Of a stretch of 35,521 bases of DNA, positions 16,912 to 23,814 are shown piece by piece (position 1 is the stretch's first letter; each line of letters begins with the position of its first letter). Source of the stretch: Bacteroidota bacterium (GTDB taxonomy: Bacteria; Bacteroidota; Ignavibacteria; UBA10030; UBA8401); assembly GCA_020052095.1 (NCBI GenBank), contig JAGVPT010000160.1:1-35521 (forward strand), in the 5' to 3' direction. A program made the position numbers and the translations under genes. A model generated the notes under the pieces. That model worked only from the letters and a program-made list of their open reading frames with translations. It did no database searches and was not told where the DNA came from.

Positions 16912-17709
16912 CTATTTTCTAAATAATGATGCGACTCTCTCGAGTAACGTTATCTTCGTCTTCGGGAATAGTACAGTCCCCAGGTCGACTTTCTTTCTCA
17001 GTTTATTGTAATGAACAAATGCCGCCGTCAAATCGGGATCGGAGAACATATGAAGGTCTTTGAAAAAATTATCGGCGGCAAGAGCCCGTTCGGGATCCCG
17101 GATGTTCTTGTAGAGCATCAGCGCGTTGTGGAAATTTGTCACGGGAATAAGATGATTCACGCCGTCCCGTGCATCACAGATCCACAACCGTCTATCGCTC
17201 ACGCAGACAGCCAGTGTTGCGTCGGAGCCGATCTCGCGCCTGATGGTCACTTCACGCGGAGGCCGGCAGCATATCGGGCACGGTTGCTTAGGCGTCCAAA
17301 GAGAGAAATTCCATCGCCGCTTTTCCGTGAAGTGCTCTGGAATTGTCTCGCCCTTCACGTTCACAATCTCAAACTCAAGCTGGTTTTCCAATAACTCCCG
17401 AAGCGTGACTGAAATGTCCGCCCGGTCAGCCTCGATCATCCCATACGCAAGGACTTGAGGAAGGGGCGATTCGGCGTCGGCAATTGTGCTCGGTTCCGCC
17501 AGAATATAATTTCCCGATCCTCGTCGTCCTTCTCCGACAACCTTCCACATCGATATATATTTTCGATACTCATTGTACCCCGGTTTGTCTTCCGGGAGAA
17601 GCCAAAGCAACGTCGCTCTTTCAAATGGAGTTAACGCCCGGGGAAAAAGCGCCTGCTGTCCGTTGTGCGGAGACCTCCCGCCTTCTTGAGCCATAACGCT
17701 CACATCCAT
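16912..17709 (-). CDS. Unknown Cys-rich protein inside the Kdo/LPS operon
   Basis: I do not recognise this 265-residue protein. It has no signal peptide or membrane segment and should be cytoplasmic. Visible features are an N-terminal LTPFERATLLWLLPEDKPGYNEYR helical stretch, a central alpha/beta part, and a cysteine group: Cys144, 147 and 148 in PCPICCRPP, then Cys169 (LAVCVSD) and Cys178 (WICDARDG), which could form a zinc site. The C-terminus is a helical segment with ALAADNFFKDLHMF. The start overlaps kdsA by 10 bases and kdsD follows after 2, so it is embedded in the operon. An in-frame ATG at 17694 is an alternative start. A role linked to Kdo or LPS is suggested by context only. Confidence 0.75.
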   Translation of the reverse strand: MDVSVMAQEGGRSPHNGQQALFPRALTPFERATLLWLLPEDKPGYNEYRKYISMWKVVGEGRRGSGNYILAEPSTIADAESPLPQVLAYGMIEADRADISVTLRELLENQLEFEIVNVKGETIPEHFTEKRRWNFSLWTPKQPCPICCRPPREVTIRREIGSDATLAVCVSDRRLWICDARDGVNHLIPVTNFHNALMLYKNIRDPERALAADNFFKDLHMFSDPDLTAAFVHYNKLRKKVDLGTVLFPKTKITLLERVASLFRK

Positions 17710-18530
17710 GCATTCTCTTTTACGAGGGAATCTATTTCGACGACTTGTTGGAGCAATTCTTCGAGCCGTGCCAGAGGGAGTTGACTTGCCGTGTCGCTCA
17801 GCGCTTTTGACGGTTCGGGATGTGTCTCGATAAACAAGCCGTCGATTCCAACAGCAGCGCCGGCCCGGGAAAGTGGGAGAATGTATTGTGGCTGACCGCC
17901 GCTCCTTCCCTCTTCGCCGCTCGGAAGCTGCACCGCGTGCGTAGCGTCCAGCACAACCGGATAACCGAGCGAGCGCATCACGGTAAGGCCTCGCATATCG
18001 ACAATAAGATTGTGATAGCCGAAGGAAACGCCCCGCTCTGTAAGGAGAATTTTTTCATTCTTCGTTGACGCGACTTTCTCAATCGGATGCTTCATGTCTT
18101 CCGGGGCCAGGAACTGTCCCTTCTTGATGTTCACAACTTTTCCCGTCTTTCCCGCTGCGATCAACAAATCTGTCTGTCGGCATAAGAATGCAGGAATTTG
18201 AATCACGTCTGCGACTTGTGCAGCCGACGCAACTTCTTCGGCCGTGTGAACATCGGTCAGGATCGGAATTCCGAATTGCGACTTTGCCTCGGCTAAAATC
18301 TTGAGCGCTTCATCCATCCCAATGCTTGTAAATCCACCCACGCTCGTCCTGTTTGCTTTCTTGTATGACGACTTGAAGATAAACGGAACATGGAGGCGCG
18401 ATGTGATCTCTTTTATCTTCTCTGCTGTCGCAAAAATCATGCTCCGGTTTTCAACGACGCATGGCCCGGCAATCAACACGAGAGGATTGTTGCCGCCGAT
18501 AGGAATGGAATTGACGGTGACGGTTTTCAT
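17700..18530 (-). CDS. kdsA: 3-deoxy-8-phosphooctulonate synthase (Kdo-8-P synthase)
   Basis: It condenses arabinose 5-phosphate with PEP to Kdo 8-phosphate, the product line fed by kdsD in the same operon. ATG at 18530 gives 276 residues starting MKTVTVNSIPIGG, the usual length; a longer frame from TTG 18581 adds 17 unlikely residues. Motifs are IAGPCVVENRS at about 20-30, FIFKSSYKKANRTSVGGF, LTDVHTAEEV, QIPAFLCRQTDLL, and IETHPEPSKALSD. Cys24 in AGPC is where metal-dependent Kdo-8-P synthases have a metal ligand and metal-independent ones have Asn, so this enzyme is predicted metal dependent. It is the first gene of the operon. Confidence 0.96.
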   Translation of the reverse strand: MKTVTVNSIPIGGNNPLVLIAGPCVVENRSMIFATAEKIKEITSRLHVPFIFKSSYKKANRTSVGGFTSIGMDEALKILAEAKSQFGIPILTDVHTAEEVASAAQVADVIQIPAFLCRQTDLLIAAGKTGKVVNIKKGQFLAPEDMKHPIEKVASTKNEKILLTERGVSFGYHNLIVDMRGLTVMRSLGYPVVLDATHAVQLPSGEEGRSGGQPQYILPLSRAGAAVGIDGLFIETHPEPSKALSDTASQLPLARLEELLQQVVEIDSLVKENAWM

Positions 18531-18658
18531 AGTTTTCAGTATCAAAATAGCGATCTTTTCAGGGAAAGTAAAGAAGGGCAAAACGGAGCAATGCCCCGGT
18601 TTGCTTGAGACAGAGAGACTCTCGTGACTCGGCCCATCAAATCTTTACCGAGGATGTC

Positions 18659-19048
18659 ACTTTCTTTCCGAGAAAGAAAGTAACCAAAGAAATCTTGTCG
18701 AAATCGTAACGCTCGGATTCAATCCCAACCGCACCTGCCGTCAATTTCGGTGCACCAATGGCTTTGAGATTCCGCGCATTGGGGTAAAGCACCGAAATTG
18801 AACCCCTTCGATTGAATCCTTCCCTGGCGCGCAGCCAACGATTTCGACGTGACCCGACAAATGCTGAGTTGATAAGCTCGGAATCGGCGGCGATGTGCGA
18901 AGGGGACGATGCGTGCGTTAAGAAAACGGCTGGCCTGCGAGAAGGCATGTGTGTGCCGTTTTCTTCAGCAAGTGCGCCGGCAAGCATCGCAAGGGTTCCG
19001 ATTCCAAAAAGCTCTCTTTGCTTCTTTCTCTGGCATCAGAGAAAGAAG
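18659..19048. repeat. Structured intergenic element bounded by two perfect hairpins
   Basis: The gap 18531-19148 has no firm gene. It holds an approximately 390-base unit with a 10-bp hairpin at the left (ACTTTCTTTC 18659-18668, loop CGA, GAAAGAAAGT 18672-18681) and a 12-bp hairpin at the right (CTTCTTTCTCTG 19021-19032, loop GCAT, CAGAGAAAGAAG 19037-19048). Both ends share the AGAAAGAA-plus-CAAAGA theme in inverted orientation. Inside is another perfect 13-bp inverted pair (TCAATTTCGGTGC 18741-18753, GCACCGAAATTGA 18789-18801). A minus-strand frame (18637-18948 from an internal ATG) spans most of it and ends in the left hairpin; it resembles no family I can name and is probably part of the repeat. 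Confidence 0.6.
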
Positions 19049-19148
19049 AGAGTCAATAAGTCTACTCACAATTAGATATTGCCAAATGCATCGTAAAGGG
19101 TTCCTTAGAATAGTGGAACCATAGCTCATGCTCTTTTAGTCGAGAACT

Positions 19149-20681
19149 TCATGGCATCACTGAGCTTCCAGCCGTCATCAAGAAAAGAAATATCCCACCT
19201 GCAAGTGCACACCCCCAATTCACGACATCGTTATCGATCCAGCGAACACCGCGGACCAGCACAGAAGATCTTCCACAATGGATTGCCCGTTCGGTGATTT
19301 TTCCGCAGACTGTGCAACGATACTGAGCTTGCACCGTCGCCCCTAGGAGACTGTCGACAAGCGCGCCTAATATTCCGGCACAGATAATAATGATGAAAGT
19401 TAATGTGGGAGCACTCCCGCGAAACCAGAAGCTCCCGCTCAGCACGAGGAGCGACGCGCCGAGTACCCCGCCAACAAATCCTGACAGCGATACCCCGCCG
19501 CTCGTTCCGGCTTCTACTTTTTTCAAAGAAGTAATCACTCGGGGCGAGCCCTTTGCCAAAAGGCCAACTTCAGTCCCCCACGTATCGGCGGTGACCGCGG
19601 CCAGCGAAGCAATGTAGACCAAATACCACGCGTTGTTTTCCGGGAAGATATACCAACAAAGAATCACAATACCGGCAACACTGCCGTTTGCCGCAACCTG
19701 CCCGGCGTCGCGCGTGTCGGTCTTTTCAAACATTAGTCGAAACTCTTCTTTCTTTCTTTTTCCGAGTTTCGAAAGGAGGCTCGACAATATGAAAAATGTC
19801 AGAATCGGAATTGTCCATTGCCAGCCGCCAACGCCGAAGATGATCGTTGCAAGAAGAAATGTCCCCACGCTTCCGCTTGCCGAGAGAAAACGAAAGTAAT
19901 AGGATGCGATCGCCAGAGCAGCAGCTAGCGCCATTCCTAGGAGAAATTGTTCATGGTGATGGTGCGGAAGCTGGACGAGAAAATAATGGAGAACAAAAGC
20001 CGCGGAGAGAGGGATGGTAAGGTTATCAAATCCTTTTGAGGAAATCGACTCCCATGCGGTGACGAAGAGAGAAACCGCGAGGGTGAGCAAGAGAGTGAAA
20101 CGAAAATCAAGATTGAGACTAGTACCGAAATTAAGGGCAAGAGAAGAGTTAAGGAGAAATAGAACGACGAACAATGTCGTCGCAAACATGGTTGCGGAAC
20201 CTTCAATGGATTTCTTGTCGCTCGTCAGATAGTAGAGATGCGGGGCGGCGAGGTTTTCGCCCACAATTGCCGCGGCAGCGTCGCTTAACGCAAGCACGAG
20301 AATGGAGATCGAGATAATCTGCGGTACCGAGTCCCAGAAGAGGAGTACGAGTATCAGGAACGAGAGGGGATAATAGACCGCACCGTACGATCGCCGGTTG
20401 GTTCCATGGATACCTTTGAGTAACCCAAATCGCACTGCCGCGAAATTGACGAGTGAAAAAACAAGTACCAAGAGAATCGCAGGTATTCCGGAAGAGAACA
20501 ATCGAGGCGCAAAGAAAATGAGAATGCCGGTCGAAATGTGAACAAGCTTTCGCGTCACTTCCGGCGACCAATTCAACTTCTTTCTGATGAATTCCGCAAT
20601 CCCAATGAACGATCCCAACCCGAGAAAGATCAGGCAAAAGATCAGCCATTCAGAATTCGAGGGGGAAGCTAAGAGACGCAT
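19149..20681 (-). CDS. Fused polyprenol/phytol kinase-like and DUF92 (VTE6-like) membrane protein
   Basis: A 510-residue multi-pass membrane protein with two parts. The N-terminal half (about 1-235) is of the SEC59/VTE5 lipid kinase type: EVTRKLVHISTGI at 41-53, SYGAVYYPLSF at 98-108, ALSDAAAAIVGENL at 131-144, and KKSIEGSATMF at 156-166. The C-terminal half (about 245-505) is a DUF92 domain: RDAGQVAANGSVAG at 324-337, ADTWGTEVG at 365-373, GTSGGVSLSG at 392-401, DSLLGATVQAQYRC at 443-456 with Cys456, Cys459 and Cys469, and NDVVNW at 484-489. In plants and cyanobacteria VTE5 phosphorylates phytol and VTE6 phosphorylates phytyl phosphate, so the fusion could turn an isoprenoid alcohol into its diphosphate. 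The substrate here is unknown. No ribosome site is seen before the ATG. Confidence 0.82.
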   Translation of the reverse strand: MRLLASPSNSEWLIFCLIFLGLGSFIGIAEFIRKKLNWSPEVTRKLVHISTGILIFFAPRLFSSGIPAILLVLVFSLVNFAAVRFGLLKGIHGTNRRSYGAVYYPLSFLILVLLFWDSVPQIISISILVLALSDAAAAIVGENLAAPHLYYLTSDKKSIEGSATMFATTLFVVLFLLNSSLALNFGTSLNLDFRFTLLLTLAVSLFVTAWESISSKGFDNLTIPLSAAFVLHYFLVQLPHHHHEQFLLGMALAAALAIASYYFRFLSASGSVGTFLLATIIFGVGGWQWTIPILTFFILSSLLSKLGKRKKEEFRLMFEKTDTRDAGQVAANGSVAGIVILCWYIFPENNAWYLVYIASLAAVTADTWGTEVGLLAKGSPRVITSLKKVEAGTSGGVSLSGFVGGVLGASLLVLSGSFWFRGSAPTLTFIIIICAGILGALVDSLLGATVQAQYRCTVCGKITERAIHCGRSSVLVRGVRWIDNDVVNWGCALAGGIFLFLMTAGSSVMP

Positions 20682-20687
20682 GGTGAT

Positions 20688-20834
20688 GGAGTAGTCAGTG
20701 GTTAGTAATCAGTAGGCAGTAGGCAAGTAGGCAATAGGCAATAGGCAATAGGCAATAGGCAATAGGCAGTAGGCAATACCGGTAGGTAGAAACTGTCCCT
20801 TACTGCTTACTCCATACTCCCTACTGGCTACTCC
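20688..20834. repeat. Heptamer TAGGCAA array with inverted flanks
   Basis: Nine units of TAGGCAA/TAGGCAG (one of eight bases) lie at 20713-20776. The left flank starts GGAGTAGTCAGTGG at 20688; the right flank 20799-20834 is an imperfect reverse complement (GGAGTAGCCAGTAGGGAGTA on the minus strand), so the whole block can fold as a large imperfect hairpin. The TAG in the right GGAGTAG is the holA stop codon. The left end reaches close to the ATG of the kinase/DUF92 fusion. Confidence 0.85.
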
Positions 20835-21889
20835 GTGGTCTTTACTGAGCCTCGAAATTGCTGCACGGCATTGACGGAAGCTTGACCCATAATCTCGCAG
20901 AGTAGCACATCCATCACAAGTCTGGCGTCCGTGGTGGAAGATTTCAGCTCGCGGTCTGCGCGGGCGAGCGCGAGAAAAGCGTTTTCGATTGCCACGGCAG
21001 AATAGTTCCGAAGGTGTGAGAGATACTCTTTCACAAAATATGGGCTGACCCTGACCGCGCTTGCCAATTCAAAATCGGATTTCCCCATTGAGCGAAGTTC
21101 ATGGAGCTTCGACAAAATAATGTAATGGCGGGTGAGCATCACGATAATGAACTGCGGGGATTCTCCGGTCTCCATCATTCGTTCGACGATCTCCATCGAC
21201 CGCGCGATGTTCTTTTCACCGACCATTTTCGAGAGTTCAAAAACCGTGAATTCCTTCGAAACGCCGACGACGGCTTCAACGTCCTGCAAGTCAATCGTCG
21301 ATTTTGGACCGATGGCGATCAGGAGCTTCTCGATCTGATTCACGACGTCGCGCAACGAATTGCCGACGTAGGCCTGCAGTAAATCTGCAGCCTCCGGCGT
21401 AATGCTTTTTTTGAACAGCTTGACGCGCCTTTGAATCCAGGGGGGGATTTCGTTATCATACAGCCGGGAGAATTCTCCGCCTGCGGAACTCTTTTTCAGG
21501 AATGGATAGGGCCTCTTTCGCATGTCCGGTTTCGACGCGAGAAGGACCAGAGAGGTCGAGGATGAGGGATGTTCAAGATACGATTCCAGCAATTCCTTGT
21601 TCGCAACACGGTCGAAATCCTTCACAACAACAACCCGGCGCTGCGCCATCATCGGAAACGATGATGCGATCGAAACAATATCCTTCCCGTCCACTTCGCC
21701 TCCATGAACGATGTCGAGGTTGAATCCCTTCGTGCCGGCGTCGACGCCTTCGGTGATTATCGCATCAACAATTTCATCGATGAGAAAATCTTCTTCACCG
21801 TAGAAAAAATAGACCGGCGCAAGCTCTTTTCTCTTAATAGAGGGAAGGAACATCTCGACCGATAATTTTTCTTTGCTTCCCTTTGCCAT
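20828..21889 (-). CDS. holA: DNA polymerase III subunit delta
   Basis: The clamp-loader subunit that opens the beta clamp during replication. The 353-residue protein begins after a short polar leader with PVYFFYGEEDFLIDEIVDAI, the HolA hallmark, then LDIVHGGEVDGKDIVSIASSFPMMAQRRVVVVKDFD and the conserved SLRDVVNQIEKLLIAIG segment in domain II, and EFTVFELSKMVGEKNIARSMEIVERMM in domain III. Length and order of blocks fit. No clear ribosome site. The TAG stop lies in the right arm of the heptamer array. Confidence 0.93.
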   Translation of the reverse strand: MAKGSKEKLSVEMFLPSIKRKELAPVYFFYGEEDFLIDEIVDAIITEGVDAGTKGFNLDIVHGGEVDGKDIVSIASSFPMMAQRRVVVVKDFDRVANKELLESYLEHPSSSTSLVLLASKPDMRKRPYPFLKKSSAGGEFSRLYDNEIPPWIQRRVKLFKKSITPEAADLLQAYVGNSLRDVVNQIEKLLIAIGPKSTIDLQDVEAVVGVSKEFTVFELSKMVGEKNIARSMEIVERMMETGESPQFIIVMLTRHYIILSKLHELRSMGKSDFELASAVRVSPYFVKEYLSHLRNYSAVAIENAFLALARADRELKSSTTDARLVMDVLLCEIMGQASVNAVQQFRGSVKTTE

Positions 21890-21916
21890 AGGGTAAAGAA
21901 CACTTACTTAAGTGGT

Positions 21917-22050
21917 GTTACGCAGAGTTTAAAAACCTTGTCACGAAGACACCAAGACACTAAGAATATCAAAGGAATTGTGAACTTGTTTTTCTTTGTG
22001 ACTTTGTGACTTGGTGGCAATAGTATTGGCGTTTTGCGTAACGTGAGTTA
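21917..22050. repeat. MITE-like inverted-repeat element, copy A
   Basis: The left arm begins GTTACGCAGAGTTTAAAA; the right arm ends GCGTTTTGCGTAACGTGAGT. The two arms are imperfect reverse complements over about 50 bases (GTTACGCA..., CACCAAG, CACAAAG/CACTAAG themes). Copy B at 32998-33157 shares about 43 of the first 49 bases and most of the right arm. The terminal TTA (22048-22050) is the TAA stop of the cyclophilin gene on the minus strand. No coding capacity. Confidence 0.85.
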
Positions 22051-22656
22051 TTTAATCGACACTTTCTTGATAACAACTTTTTGGATCGGATTGTCGTTGC
22101 GGTCGCGCGGGACGGCAACAATCTTGTCCACCACTTCCATTCCCTTGATCACTTTTCCGAAGACGGAGTATTGCCCATCCAGAAAATGCGCTGCTGCAAC
22201 GGTAATGTAAAATTGGCTTCCGTTCGATTTACGCTCGGGGTTCACCGGATCGCCTTGACGCGCTGCGGCGATTACGCCCCGTTCGTGCAGCAATCCGATT
22301 TCCGCATCAATGTTGTAATTCGGTCCACCCAATCCGTCGTTCGAGCGGTCGTCGTCTTTTGAATTCGGGTCACCTCCTTGAATCATAAACCCCGGGATCA
22401 CACGATGGAAGGTTGTGCCGGTGTACAATCCCTCCTTCGCCAGTTTGCGAAAATTTGCTGCGTGCTTTGGCGCCTTATCGTCCGCCAGGAGAATGCTAAT
22501 CTCGCCCATCGAGGTTTCAATAATTACGAGACCATGCGGCTCTATCGTCTTTTCCACCGATTTTTTCCCTTTCTTCGAAGTTGGTTGCTTCTGTTGTGCC
22601 GTCGAAACGGCAGAGAGCAAAACAATCGCGCAAAGCACGAGCATAAGCTGTTTCAT
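22048..22656 (-). CDS. Exported cyclophilin-type peptidyl-prolyl cis-trans isomerase
   Basis: It catalyses proline isomerisation during folding of exported proteins. The 202-residue protein has a signal peptide (MKQLMLVLCAIVLLSAVSTAQ) and a Lys-rich linker, then the cyclophilin domain: GTTFHRVIPGFMIQGGDP with the catalytic Arg, GLGGPNYNIDAE, GSQFYITVAAAHFLDGQYSVFGKVIKGMEVVDKI. Location is probably periplasmic. It is flanked by two repeat elements, one upstream (22692-23100) and one that supplies its stop codon. Confidence 0.93.
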   Translation of the reverse strand: MKQLMLVLCAIVLLSAVSTAQQKQPTSKKGKKSVEKTIEPHGLVIIETSMGEISILLADDKAPKHAANFRKLAKEGLYTGTTFHRVIPGFMIQGGDPNSKDDDRSNDGLGGPNYNIDAEIGLLHERGVIAAARQGDPVNPERKSNGSQFYITVAAAHFLDGQYSVFGKVIKGMEVVDKIVAVPRDRNDNPIQKVVIKKVSIK

Positions 22657-22691
22657 TACGATGATCCTTGTGTTCGATTAATGTGGAGAAT

Positions 22692-23100
22692 GAGAGATTG
22701 AACCGCAAAGACGCCATGGCGCAAAGAGAGATTATCAAACGATGATACTGGGAGCTATTTCAAAAATGCCCTGCCGTTTGCCCTTCGACGCCCCCGACTT
22801 CGTCGGTCGACAACTCCCCACGGTCGACGACTCGACTCGTCGAGGATTGCTCAGGGTGAACAGAGTCCTTGCCCATCCTGAGTAAGTGAGTGAAGCGAAC
22901 GCATCGTCCATCTACGATTCTACGAATCGTAGTCTACGATCCTTCGGGTCGAAGACCCGTGGGGATTCGTAGAACGACCCGATGGGTCGTAGACCCGTCG
23001 GGAAGGATCGCTTAACTTGTTTTTGAGATGACTTCTAGAAAGTCCTTTGCCGGACAACATTGCGTCTTTGCGGTGAGATTCAATCTTGGTACTTCTAGAA
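22692..23100. repeat. Repeat-rich intergenic region with inverted ends and Arg/Asp palindromes
   Basis: The 438-base gap between the outer-membrane gene and the cyclophilin gene holds no gene. Its ends share a perfect 13-base inverted pair (ACCGCAAAGACGC 22702-22714 and GCGTCTTTGCGGT 23062-23074), each beside a GATTGAA or TTCAATC copy. In between are nested short palindromes built from CGACCCG, GGGTCG and CTACGA (for example CGACCCGATGGGTCG near 22975-22989). ACTTCTAGAA occurs at 23031-23040 and again exactly 60 bases later at 23091-23100, where its TAG is the stop codon of the outer-membrane gene. Confidence 0.6.
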
Positions 23101-23814
23101 ATAATATATAAGCCCGAAGCCGATCCCTACGACAAACATCGAGAGCGACGCCGTCTGGCCGAGATTTCGCAACTCGTTACCGCCGCTGTTTTTTAATTTT
23201 CCAAAAGATTCCCACCGCATATCGCCGCTGATATAGCCGAACAGGTGTTCGTCAAAAGCGGTTTCCCCGACAGCGTGTGCTTTAATCCCGATACCTCGGG
23301 CAGTATACGTTGAATTCGTTCCGTAGACTGAGTTACTCTGCTCAACCGACCCAACGTGATATCCGACTCCTCCCCCTAATTTCACAAAATATCCCTTTCC
23401 GGGAATAACATACTGGGCGATCGCCGTGGGCATATGAATATTGTAGAAGAGCGTGTATGTTCCTGCATTCGATGTCGGCAGTGTATATGATTTGAAGAGG
23501 TACGCATACTCGAGCGCCCCGCCCCATTCATCACTCAGGGGGAATTCTGCCCCCCCGAAGAATTCGACATCGGTTGCAAATTCGCTGGTGCGTTGCGAGG
23601 AATTTGCGATCATGTTGATGTAATCGACCATGGCCGGGGCGGCTGCAAGTTTCACGCCCATGCCGCCGTACAAAGAGAATGCGTTTTCCCTTTCCTTTGG
23701 AAGTTCGCTCTGCGTCAGCGTTCGTGGCTGCGAATATGAAAGGCGTACGGCGCAAACAAGGCAGACGACGAGTACGACGGTTTTGCGGATTCCGGCGAGA
23801 CGCTCATAGCTCAA
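23095..23814 (-). CDS. Probable outer-membrane beta-barrel protein
   Basis: A 239-residue exported protein if TTG at 23814 is the start (MSYERLAGIRKTVVLVVCLV...SYSQ, a plausible signal peptide). A longer frame from 24054 only runs antisense-in-frame through the upstream oxidoreductase gene and is unlikely. The mature part has alternating aromatic and small residues with Gly-rich strands (FGGAEFPLSDEWGGALEYAYLF, YFVKLGGGVGYHVGSVE, HLFGYISGDMRWESFG) and ends GIGFGLIYYF, a C-terminal aromatic as in beta-barrels. The start overlaps the oxidoreductase stop by 11 bases, so the two are probably co-translated. Ligand or role unknown. A GTG at 23826 is an alternative start. Confidence 0.7.
   Translation of the reverse strand: MSYERLAGIRKTVVLVVCLVCAVRLSYSQPRTLTQSELPKERENAFSLYGGMGVKLAAAPAMVDYINMIANSSQRTSEFATDVEFFGGAEFPLSDEWGGALEYAYLFKSYTLPTSNAGTYTLFYNIHMPTAIAQYVIPGKGYFVKLGGGVGYHVGSVEQSNSVYGTNSTYTARGIGIKAHAVGETAFDEHLFGYISGDMRWESFGKLKNSGGNELRNLGQTASLSMFVVGIGFGLIYYF

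Noticed and set aside
18531-18581. Upstream TTG start for kdsA
   Set aside because: The extra 17 residues are not seen in the family, and ATG at 18530 gives the standard N-terminus and length.
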